Assembly: GCA_003447595.1 (NCBI GenBank)
Contig: DLYT01000014.1
Location: forward strand, 1-18,723
Reading direction: 5' to 3'
DNA from: Porphyromonadaceae bacterium
Lineage (GTDB): Bacteria > Bacteroidota > Bacteroidia > Bacteroidales > CAMTPD01
Length of the DNA: 18,723 nt
In this document: one piece after another, positions 1 through 7,060 of the stretch
Numbering within the stretch: the stretch's first letter is position 1
Layout: the number at the start of each line of letters is the position of its first letter
The notes under the pieces: generated by a model
Told to the model about the DNA's origin: nothing
Seen by the model: the letters and a program-made list of their open reading frames with translations, nothing else
Databases searched by the model: none
Made by a program: the position numbers and the translations under genes

Positions 1-1298
1 TGTCTTTGTATCAGGATTACTATTGGACAATAAAAGCTAATCAAACGATTGAACGTCGTTTTTTGATACGAGATCAGGTTGGAGATGCCGTTTTTGATAC
101 TAAGAACAAAACGGCAACGGTAAATATAGCAAAGGGTTCTGATTTGAAAAAAATTCAGTTGCTTGATTTAAAATTAGGGCCTGAAGGCTCGACTATAAAC
201 ATGAGTTCATCTCTTCCGCAATTGACATGGACCAATTTTGATAATAACTTTGCAACAAGTACGGTTGTCGTTAATTATCGCGATTTTATTGTTATGGAGG
301 AGTGGAAATTGTATGTTTTTATTTCGAACAATAATGTGACGACATTGCGAGCAGATGCATTCGTAGAGGCTGCATATTTATACGGAGAAGGCATTGAAGG
401 CGCAGAATATGGTTTTGAATATAAAGAAGTGACTGCAGAAACATGGATTCAAGTAGATAAAGCTTCTATCAAAACCAATGGAAATAATTTCTCTGCCAAA
501 ATTTCTAAGTTAAAATCAAATACGAGCTATGTTTGTAGAGCAATTGCCGGAAACGAAAAAGGAGGAGAAGTTAATTTTACAACAGGTTCAACTGTCGAAT
601 TAACGAATGGAAGTTTCGACAATTGGCATAAAGTTGGAAATGTCTGGAATCCATGGGCTGAAAATGCACAGTCTTTTTGGGATACGGGAAATAAAGGATC
701 AACAACCATGCCTGGTGCCGAAAGTAATAGTATGCCGACAACCAATACAGCCACAGGTAGTGGACAAGCAGCTAAGCTTGAATCTAAATTTGTTGGTATT
801 GGTACTTTAGGTAAGTTTGCTGCCGGAAATATGTTTGTTGGAGAATTCAAACGTGTTGATGGAACAAACGGAGTACTTGACTTTGGTCGGGTTTTTACAG
901 AGAAACCGACATCGTTGAGTGGTTCGTATAAATATACAAGTAAACCGATTAATTACTTTGATAAGGATCTATTTAGTCATTTGTCAGGAGTTCCTGATAC
1001 ATGTTCTATTTTTATCGCATTAGGAGATTGGGATTCCCCGCTCGAGATTCGTACAAAACCATCTGATCGTAAGGTTTTTGACCCGAAAGACCCCAAGATT
1101 ATTGCTTATGCAGAATTCTTTAGTGGTACTTCTACGGATGCTTATCAACCGTTTACACTTAATCTTGACTATCGCGTAACAAATCGTACACCTAAATACA
1201 TAATTATTGTTTGTTCTGCGAGTCGTTATGGAGACTATTTTACCGGTGGAGCAGGAAGCACTCTCTGGATAGATAATTTCGTATTCGGCTGGGATTAA
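1..1298 (+). CDS. PCMD-domain surface protein, C-terminal part (5' truncated)
   Basis: The reading frame is open to the left edge of the window and ends at TAA. The apparent TTG start at position 6 is only the first usable codon, so the true start lies outside. Counting from position 6, residues about 20-110 look like a beta-sandwich repeat and residues about 125-195 like a fibronectin-III-type module. From about residue 200 onward the protein matches the PCMD pattern (putative carbohydrate metabolism domain, PF13201): an N-G-S-F-D-x-W opening, an aromatic W-N-P-W element, then F-W-D-T-G-N and a C-terminal L-W-I-D-N-F strand. PCMD proteins are Bacteroidetes outer-membrane lipoproteins or secreted proteins, often found in glycan-use or fimbria-associated loci; their exact function is not settled. 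A strong terminator follows directly, so it is probably the last gene of an upstream unit and not part of the fimbrial operon. The family assignment is by recognition only. Confidence 0.72.
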   Translation, partial: SLYQDYYWTIKANQTIERRFLIRDQVGDAVFDTKNKTATVNIAKGSDLKKIQLLDLKLGPEGSTINMSSSLPQLTWTNFDNNFATSTVVVNYRDFIVMEEWKLYVFISNNNVTTLRADAFVEAAYLYGEGIEGAEYGFEYKEVTAETWIQVDKASIKTNGNNFSAKISKLKSNTSYVCRAIAGNEKGGEVNFTTGSTVELTNGSFDNWHKVGNVWNPWAENAQSFWDTGNKGSTTMPGAESNSMPTTNTATGSGQAAKLESKFVGIGTLGKFAAGNMFVGEFKRVDGTNGVLDFGRVFTEKPTSLSGSYKYTSKPINYFDKDLFSHLSGVPDTCSIFIALGDWDSPLEIRTKPSDRKVFDPKDPKIIAYAEFFSGTSTDAYQPFTLNLDYRVTNRTPKYIIIVCSASRYGDYFTGGAGSTLWIDNFVFGWD

Positions 1299-1317
1299 GT
1301 TTACGTACTATAAACAC

Positions 1318-1362
1318 AAAGAGGCATATTTGTAACTATTAGTTATAGATATGCCTTTTTTT
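1318..1362 (+). terminator. Intrinsic terminator after the PCMD gene
   Basis: An 8-bp perfect stem (AGGCATAT at 1322-1329 with ATATGCCT at 1349-1356) is followed by a run of T (1357-1362). It extends outward through a G-T wobble and A-T pairs. The loop contains a second self-complementary stretch (TAACTA/TAGTTA). It lies about 20 bp past the stop codon, so it ends the PCMD transcript and insulates the fimbrial operon. Confidence 0.85.
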
Positions 1363-1593
1363 GTCTACGTTGTTTAATTATGAATGTGCTATATATTAAT
1401 ATAAATCAAGAATAGCTGATGTAAAATATTTTTCTGTTAAATATTACTTGTGTGCGAACATAAAATAAATATCACTGTTTTATTTGAAAAGCAGTAATTA
1501 AACAGTAAAATCTGTTTATTTTTTTAGTTGGCGTTTCAGTAGTTATGATAAGAATGTGTACCAAGATAAGGACACTATTTAATAGGATAAATA
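1363..1593 (+). promoter_or_regulatory. Upstream region of the fimbrial operon with a three-part repeat
   Basis: This is the AT-rich non-coding stretch between the terminator and the first fimbrial gene. I find no perfect TAnnTTTG -7 box; the nearest candidates (around 1446-1453 and 1478-1485) each carry a mismatch. The visible structure is ACTGTTT (1474-1480), AAACAGT (1500-1506) and CTGTTT (1512-1517). The middle element can pair with either outer one, so this could be an operator or two mutually exclusive hairpins. The operon promoter should lie here by position. Confidence 0.35.
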
Positions 1594-2184
1594 ATGAAAA
1601 AATCAATCTTGATTCTCAATGTTTTGTTTTTAATTTTTTCTATACAATCCCTGAAAGGACAGAAAATTGCATTAAAAACGAATTTGTTGTATGGAGGAAT
1701 TGCCCAGGCTCCTAATTTAGGATTAGAAGTAGCCTTGTCTGATCACTACACCTTAGATATCTCAGGTGGATATAATCCATGGAATCGAAAAGGTAGTATA
1801 GAAAATAATAAGAAATTGGTTCATTGGATTATATCTCCTCAGGGTCGTTATTGGTTCTGTGAAAAATATAATGGACATTTTGTTGCACTCAATTTGTTAG
1901 TTTCTCAATACAATATTTCAGAACATAATTTACCTTGGTTATTGGGTAAGCATTCAGATCAATATCGCTTTGAAGGAACAGCTATTGGAGGAGGGTTTTC
2001 CTATGGTTATCAATGGATCTTAAGTTCTCGATGGAGTGTTGAAGGTACATTAGGGCTTGGTTACGCACGATTGTGGTATGACAAGTATCCATGTCAGAAA
2101 TGTGCAGAAAAAATGGGGCGTGGACATCGTAACTACTGGGGTCCCGTGAATGCTGGAATTAGTTTAATTTATGTAATCAAATAA
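1594..2184 (+). CDS. DUF3575 outer-membrane-type protein, first gene of fimbrial operon
   Basis: A 196-residue protein with an N-terminal signal peptide (residues 1 to about 23, hydrophobic core VLFLIFSI, no lipobox Cys). It is followed by the DUF3575 pattern: A-L-K-T-N-L-L-Y near the mature N-terminus, then N-L-G-L-E-V-A-L, Y-T-L-D-I-S-G-G-Y-N-P-W and a final aromatic beta strand. The alternating hydrophobic strands and the terminal Y-V-I-K suggest a small outer-membrane beta-barrel. DUF3575 genes characteristically sit directly before DUF3868 genes and fimbrillin genes in Bacteroidales pilus loci, as here; the next gene starts 9 bp downstream. A role in pilus assembly or anchoring at the outer membrane is inferred from context only. 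The ATG is the only plausible start because it opens the signal peptide. Confidence 0.82.
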   Translation: MKKSILILNVLFLIFSIQSLKGQKIALKTNLLYGGIAQAPNLGLEVALSDHYTLDISGGYNPWNRKGSIENNKKLVHWIISPQGRYWFCEKYNGHFVALNLLVSQYNISEHNLPWLLGKHSDQYRFEGTAIGGGFSYGYQWILSSRWSVEGTLGLGYARLWYDKYPCQKCAEKMGRGHRNYWGPVNAGISLIYVIK

Positions 2185-2193
2185 AGGTATATT

Positions 2194-3279
2194 ATGAAAA
2201 CGTATCTTACACTAATATGCCACATTTATTGTGGAGTAGTCATGTTTGCCCAGTCAAGTCATGATATTACGATCCAAAATGCAAAAGTCTCAAGCGATGG
2301 AGCTACTATTACTGTTGGTTTTGATGCTCAAGTAGGTTCACATTTTGCAACTAGAAACTATCAATACATTTGCACTCCTGTTATCGTAAATATGGCTGAT
2401 ACATTTTCGTTGCCTCCAATTATAGTAAGAGGTCGCAACAAAGAGTTAGTCGTAGAACGTCAGCAAAGAGCAGGCGAATACAATAATGAATATCCTGGTG
2501 CTTTAATTACTGGGAACAATACCAATATTGAATATCATGCACAAATGCCTTCAGATATTACAATAAATAATGCATCACTACTTCTTTTGCTCATGAAGGA
2601 GGGGTGTTGTAAGACAGAATATCTTCAAGCAATACCAATAGAGACTGTTTTCTCATATCCCGTTAAAGAGGAGATTGTTGAGGACGTTATCGTTGTCGAG
2701 GAGCCTGAAATAAAGATTGCAACAATGTACTATAAGTTTGGATTGCAATTTAAAGTTTCTAGTGCTGTGATTTTGGCAGATTATGGAAATAACAGACAAG
2801 AGTTGGAGAAGATGCATCAAATACTTGAAGAGCAATTATCTGTTGATAGTCAATCACAGATAGAACGCATCGAAATTATAGGATTTGCTTCTCCGGAAGG
2901 CTCAACTGCATTTAATAGTAGATTGGCTCAAAGTCGTACTAATGTATTGAAGGAATATATTCTCAAACATTTTCCAGCTATACCTGAAACAGCAATCATT
3001 ATTCGTAATGGTGATATCGATTGGGATGGACTAGAGGCTTTAATTGCTGCATCGACAATGGATGATAGAGATGTGTTGCTAGATATGATAAGAACGTCGC
3101 CAAAAGACTCCTCTTTAAATGACAAGATCAAGCAATTCAAAGAAGGCACAACTTATCAATATCTTCTTAAAAACTTTTATCCACAATTGCGATCAGTATA
3201 TGGAATTGATATTTTCTATACTGAGCAGAAAAATCAAGAGTTCTATTTAAACTCAGGAGCTAAAATTATATCAGAATAA
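2194..3279 (+). CDS. DUF3868 protein with OmpA-like C-terminal domain
   Basis: A 361-residue secreted protein. The signal peptide probably ends after M-F-A (about residue 19). Residues 20-150 match the DUF3868 pattern: a beta-rich start D-I-T-I-x-N-A-K-V, then Y-x-C-T-P-V-I and an R-G-R-N-K-E-L strand with V-V-E-R-Q-Q-R. After an acidic linker (E-E-I-V-E-D-V-I-V-V-E-E-P), residues about 180-350 look OmpA-like: G-F-A-S-P-E-G followed by F-N-S-R-L-A-Q-S-R. This matches the G-x-x-D-x-x-G ... N-x-x-L-S-x-x-R pattern of peptidoglycan-associated domains, but with S-P-E in place of the usual T-D. It may tether the pilus apparatus to the cell wall. It is translationally close to the DUF3575 gene before it and 34 bp before the major pilin gene. 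The domain call is solid; the role is inferred from gene order. Confidence 0.82.
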   Translation: MKTYLTLICHIYCGVVMFAQSSHDITIQNAKVSSDGATITVGFDAQVGSHFATRNYQYICTPVIVNMADTFSLPPIIVRGRNKELVVERQQRAGEYNNEYPGALITGNNTNIEYHAQMPSDITINNASLLLLLMKEGCCKTEYLQAIPIETVFSYPVKEEIVEDVIVVEEPEIKIATMYYKFGLQFKVSSAVILADYGNNRQELEKMHQILEEQLSVDSQSQIERIEIIGFASPEGSTAFNSRLAQSRTNVLKEYILKHFPAIPETAIIIRNGDIDWDGLEALIAASTMDDRDVLLDMIRTSPKDSSLNDKIKQFKEGTTYQYLLKNFYPQLRSVYGIDIFYTEQKNQEFYLNSGAKIISE

Positions 3280-3313
3280 ATAAAGTTTAATCAGTTACTT
3301 AAATTTTTACAAG

Positions 3314-4585
3314 ATGAAAAAAATGACATTTTTTGCGTCAGTTCTTGCCGCAATAGCACTAACTGCGTGCTCAAACGAAAATGATCCGGTTGTAGATGAT
3401 CCATCACTATCTGGCGATAGAGTATTGAAAATCAATGTGAGTACTTTGACAACTAAAGCAGAACATCCAGGTGGAGTCACTGGGTTGAGAACAAAAATAG
3501 AAGATGGCTCAATTTACTTTTTTGATCGTAACGAAAACGCTGTTTTTCAATATTCTCTAACAGGGCCAGATATGGCATTATTAAATGGATCTTCAACAAA
3601 GCAAACGATTGACGTTCCTAATGTACCTACGTCAGCATTGTCTGTTATGCTCATAACAAATTATGCAGTTACTGATGGTGCAAATTCTACATATCCAGCT
3701 GTAGCTTCGCAATCTAAATCCGCTATTGAAGCGCTTTCTTTTAATATAGAAAATATGCAGCCTCGAGCTACAGGATATAATAATGTCGTTGATAAGGTGG
3801 TAATGTCTGGAGAAGCAGTAATTATGTCAACAACAGAAGCTAATAATACAACCACTCATACTGCTAATATTCAGATAACTCCAGTGTTATCTCGCATGGA
3901 AGTTGGTTCCGTGCGTTGTGCAACAATCTCAGAAGGTTTAGATCAGCCTGGTCAGATTACAAAGTTCCGTCTAAAGGGCATATTTATTCCGAATCACTAT
4001 GCAGCGGGAAGTGTATTAGGTGTTGGTAATGGATCTTTGGTTAATCCGGCTAATGATGGAACAAAATATACAGCGGCATCATTCCCAACTCCAAATATGT
4101 TTGATGTATCGAAAGACGCTAACACATTGACAAAAGTGAGTACTAATTACTTTGCATACCATACATTTCCAGCAGTTGGTGCAGCAAATTTGCCTCATGT
4201 CGTAGTTGCGGTTGATAATGTTTGGTTTATCGATAACGATAAAAAAGAATATCAGTGGAAAAATGGTGCCACTCAATATTTTGTAGTATCAAAATATACA
4301 AATAATGAAACTGGTGCAACAACTGGCGCAGCATTAGCAGAGTTTGCAAAAGCTCAAATCTACAGAATTTCAGGGACAGATCCTGGAACAACAACAATTG
4401 ATCCAGCAACAGGAAAACCTTCTACTGATTCAGGTTCGATTACAGTAACTGTTCCTGGTGGAACAGGAGGTATTGAATTTGGATTAGATGATTTGACAGA
4501 TAAACCATACGATAAAGATAAAACTGTAAGCTGTAATATTACAATACTTGGTTGGACATTAGTTCCAATTGCTCCGGCAAAATAA
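3314..4585 (+). CDS. Major fimbrillin (FimA/Mfa1-type) lipoprotein, type V pilus shaft
   Basis: A 423-residue pilin precursor. It has a lipoprotein signal with lipobox L-T-A-C (Cys19) and a T-K-A motif at residues 47-49 after the first beta strand. This is where Bacteroidales pilins usually carry a T-R-A/T-K-A site, and type V pilins are matured by trypsin-like cleavage after a basic residue. The body is a two-domain beta sandwich. Y-F-F-D-R-N-E-N and V-M-L-I-T-N-Y are typical N-domain strands, and I-T-P-V-L-S-R-M-E-V-G is the conserved start of the C-domain. The protein ends at the G-W-T-x4-A-P-A-K strand, with nothing after it, as expected for a shaft subunit whose terminal strand takes part in donor-strand polymerisation. 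It is the third gene of the operon, and a hairpin (4597-4621) directly after it suggests higher mRNA levels than for the downstream genes. Other pilin paralogues in the operon are larger and extended, so this one is the best shaft candidate. Confidence 0.88.
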   Translation: MKKMTFFASVLAAIALTACSNENDPVVDDPSLSGDRVLKINVSTLTTKAEHPGGVTGLRTKIEDGSIYFFDRNENAVFQYSLTGPDMALLNGSSTKQTIDVPNVPTSALSVMLITNYAVTDGANSTYPAVASQSKSAIEALSFNIENMQPRATGYNNVVDKVVMSGEAVIMSTTEANNTTTHTANIQITPVLSRMEVGSVRCATISEGLDQPGQITKFRLKGIFIPNHYAAGSVLGVGNGSLVNPANDGTKYTAASFPTPNMFDVSKDANTLTKVSTNYFAYHTFPAVGAANLPHVVVAVDNVWFIDNDKKEYQWKNGATQYFVVSKYTNNETGATTGAALAEFAKAQIYRISGTDPGTTTIDPATGKPSTDSGSITVTVPGGTGGIEFGLDDLTDKPYDKDKTVSCNITILGWTLVPIAPAK

Positions 4586-4596
4586 ATTAAATTAAT

Positions 4597-4621
4597 ATAG
4601 GGAGCACTGAATGCTCCCTAT
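4597..4621 (+). terminator. Intra-operon hairpin after the major fimbrillin gene
   Basis: A perfect 10-bp stem (ATAGGGAGCA with TGCTCCCTAT) and a 5-nt loop sit 11 bp past the fimbrillin stop and 29 bp before the anchor gene. It is not followed by a T run, so it is more likely a partial terminator or a 3' mRNA stabiliser than a full stop. Confidence 0.7.
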
Positions 4622-4650
4622 TATATAAAACTATTCAAAAAACAGAAGCT

Positions 4651-5640
4651 ATGATCAAGCGAGTTTTACTATATATAATTCCGATGCTGCTTGTCTTGGG
4701 TGGATGTACCCGAGAAGACTTGTCTGAATGTGTGCAGGGAGTACGTTTGCACTTTACGCATCTGTTAAACAATCAGAGTGCCAATCTTTTTGGAGCAAAG
4801 GTGAGTGATGTTTCTGTATTTGTATTTGATAGTGAAAAGAAATATGTTGAAACATACACAAGCAGAGGAGTAAAACTCAGCAATGATTATGTGATGGATT
4901 TGCCATTACGCAGTGGTAGTTATGAAATTATTGTTCTTGGTGGCGATTTGCAAACCTATAAATATGGTGAGATGACTGATTCTCAGCAGACACAATTCAA
5001 TTCAATTCTTAAAAAAGGAATAACAACAATCGAGCAATTTTCTTTTTTGATTGATGTTGCATATACAGATGCCAATAATATCATTATAGAAAATAAGTTA
5101 TCTGATTTGTTTCATGGCTCACTAACAAATGTTGTCGTTCCTCCAGGGCAATATAGTGATGCCACAGTAGATTTGATTCAAGATACAAAAAGAATAAATG
5201 TAAATATCACCGGGTTAGAATACATACCTTTTTCCAATCTGACAAAAGCAATTGATTATAGTACTATTATAGATGTATTAACAACAGCTCGTAATGGTCG
5301 CTATAAAAATGATAATACAATTGATCCTTATGCCTTACCATTCACATATAAATATCACGATCCAATTTTGGAAGGTGATACATTTAAAATGAATACGGTT
5401 GTTTTACGATTGATGGCTCAAGCAGACGAATCACGATTACGTGTTCGGGACAAGAATAATCAGAATGTGCTTTACGATAAAAATATGGTAGAGCAGATTT
5501 TGAAGAATCCGAAGTATCAAACGCAAACCGATCTTGATCGTGAAGATACGTTTACATTTGACATAAAATTCACTGCCAACGGATCAGTTGGTGTCACTAT
5601 AAATGGTTGGACTATAATAGAAGTCGCACCTGCTAAATAG
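4651..5640 (+). CDS. FimB/Mfa2-family fimbrial anchor lipoprotein
   Basis: A 329-residue lipoprotein with lipobox L-G-G-C (Cys19) followed by T-R-E-D-L-S-E-C, the usual start of Mfa2-family proteins (PF08842). Residues 50-110 contain V-S-D-V-S-V-F-V-F-D and the G-S-Y-E-I-I-V-L-G-G strand typical of the family N-domain. The C-domain includes D-T-K-R-I-N-V-N-I-T and V-V-L-R-L-M. The protein ends at G-W-T-I-I-E-V-A-P-A-K. In Porphyromonas gingivalis, FimB and Mfa2 stay in the outer membrane, anchor the pilus base and limit its length. There is no T-K/R-A processing motif near the N-terminus, consistent with an anchor that keeps its lipid. It starts 65 bp after the major pilin gene, across the hairpin. 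Its C-terminal tail is unusually like that of the major pilin. Confidence 0.87.
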   Translation: MIKRVLLYIIPMLLVLGGCTREDLSECVQGVRLHFTHLLNNQSANLFGAKVSDVSVFVFDSEKKYVETYTSRGVKLSNDYVMDLPLRSGSYEIIVLGGDLQTYKYGEMTDSQQTQFNSILKKGITTIEQFSFLIDVAYTDANNIIIENKLSDLFHGSLTNVVVPPGQYSDATVDLIQDTKRINVNITGLEYIPFSNLTKAIDYSTIIDVLTTARNGRYKNDNTIDPYALPFTYKYHDPILEGDTFKMNTVVLRLMAQADESRLRVRDKNNQNVLYDKNMVEQILKNPKYQTQTDLDREDTFTFDIKFTANGSVGVTINGWTIIEVAPAK

Positions 5641-5667
5641 AAAGTAAGAAGCTTAATTCTCAATGTA

Positions 5668-7056
5668 ATGAAAAAGTATTTATCTTATCCTGTTATATCG
5701 GTTATTTTATCGATAGCAACATTGCTTTCCTTATACGGCTGCGTTTCTGAAATAAAAGAGTATGAGGAGTCTGACGATAACAAGATCGTTTCGTTGGATG
5801 TAAATGTTATATCAGCATCAGAGCAGATTTCAACCATTCAAAACTATAGACTAGTTATAGCAGAGTTTGGGTCAGGGTTGATCTATCAAAATAAAGCAAC
5901 GCAAAACAATACCTTAGATCAACCAGTCGACAAAAGGTTGAACGTTAGTCTCAAACCAGGTAAATATAAAACATATCTACTTGCCAACGAGCATCCACTT
6001 ATGTCATCAATACTTAATAACGCAAAATTTTTAAGTGAGATAGATAAGATAATTATAGATCAAGATATTATCGAGGATTTTACAGAAAATAATATTCCAA
6101 TGTTAGCAGAAAACACGATTGAAATTAAAGCTGATCCCAGCTCTACAACTGATGGAGGTTTGGTTAAAGAACCTACAACAGATTGGGGACCTTCATATAC
6201 AGCAAAATTACAACGTGTGGTCGCTAAAGTGTCTTTAGTATTGAATAAAAATACGTCATATCCTATTCAAATAAAACAAGCGATATTAAGGCATGTGCCT
6301 CAGCAGTCTTATTTCGGCCTGCAAAATTATCCAACTGTTACTTTCAATGATTTTATTGCATTTGATGGACAAAATACTGGGATTGATCTTCCTATTAAAA
6401 ATGGGGATAATTATGTTTCGATATTTCCTGATAAATATATTTGTGAGCATATCTTATCGGATCAATTAGATTTAGAAAAAGCAACCTATCTTGAGATAAA
6501 AGCTCTATTTAATCAAATACCTACAACATATATCATACCGATAGGTATTCCGGTTGGATCTACTTATTCAGATTATTCGATTACTCGTAATACACATTAT
6601 TTGATCAAAGGATCTATTTCGGAGATTAATGATTTTAAAAATCAGTTTCATGTTGCAGTGCTCGATTGGGATAAAGAGCACGCAGACGTAGATTATAATA
6701 ACTCATATACATGGGAAATCAACTGGGATAATCCAATTGTAAATGGAGTGATTACGATTCGAAGCAATGAAATCGCTATCTGTAATTTTAGATTAAATTC
6801 TCCGAGTGGTCGTCTTTGGACAGCAACTTTGTCAAACGGAGCTGATTTTGAGTTTGATTATACGAATAATGGCGTATCCCAAGGTATTGGGAACTCTGGA
6901 AGTAATCACATGTCAAAAATAAGAATTAAGGCACGCAAACCTCTAAAGGCAGGAGCTTCGACAAAACTATTTGTGAATTGTGAAGGAGAGATTTTAAAGA
7001 TCAATAATAATCAGTCTGATTATTTCACGATCAAATTGTTACCACTTAATAATTGA
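5668..7056 (+). CDS. Pilin-like accessory lipoprotein with C-terminal extension (Mfa3/FimC position)
   Basis: A 462-residue lipoprotein with lipobox S-L-Y-G-C (Cys25). The N-domain runs through V-S-L-D-V-N-V, R-L-V-I-A-E-F-G and K-P-G-K-Y-K-T-Y-L-L-A-N, a fimbrillin-like strand series. L-Q-R-V-V-A-K-V-S-L-V-L (about 187-198) matches the R-x-x-A-K-V strand that opens the pilin C-domain. The pilin fold appears to close at V-L-D-W-D (Trp334). About 125 residues follow, with a second beta domain rich in W-E-I-N-W-D and I-R-S-N-E-I-A-I-C-N. No T-K/R-A motif follows the first strand. It starts 27 bp after the anchor gene and ends 4 bp before the next. By position it corresponds to the first accessory gene of fim/mfa operons; sequence similarity to those cannot be judged here. 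A minor or basal subunit is the likeliest role. Confidence 0.68.
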   Translation: MKKYLSYPVISVILSIATLLSLYGCVSEIKEYEESDDNKIVSLDVNVISASEQISTIQNYRLVIAEFGSGLIYQNKATQNNTLDQPVDKRLNVSLKPGKYKTYLLANEHPLMSSILNNAKFLSEIDKIIIDQDIIEDFTENNIPMLAENTIEIKADPSSTTDGGLVKEPTTDWGPSYTAKLQRVVAKVSLVLNKNTSYPIQIKQAILRHVPQQSYFGLQNYPTVTFNDFIAFDGQNTGIDLPIKNGDNYVSIFPDKYICEHILSDQLDLEKATYLEIKALFNQIPTTYIIPIGIPVGSTYSDYSITRNTHYLIKGSISEINDFKNQFHVAVLDWDKEHADVDYNNSYTWEINWDNPIVNGVITIRSNEIAICNFRLNSPSGRLWTATLSNGADFEFDYTNNGVSQGIGNSGSNHMSKIRIKARKPLKAGASTKLFVNCEGEILKINNNQSDYFTIKLLPLNN

Positions 7057-7060
7057 GATT

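Noticed and set aside
1363..1593. Invertible promoter (phase variation) before the fimbrial operon
   Set aside because: Inverted repeats here are 6-7 bp and only 7-26 bp apart, too short and close for a Bacteroides-type invertible segment, and no recombinase gene is in the window.
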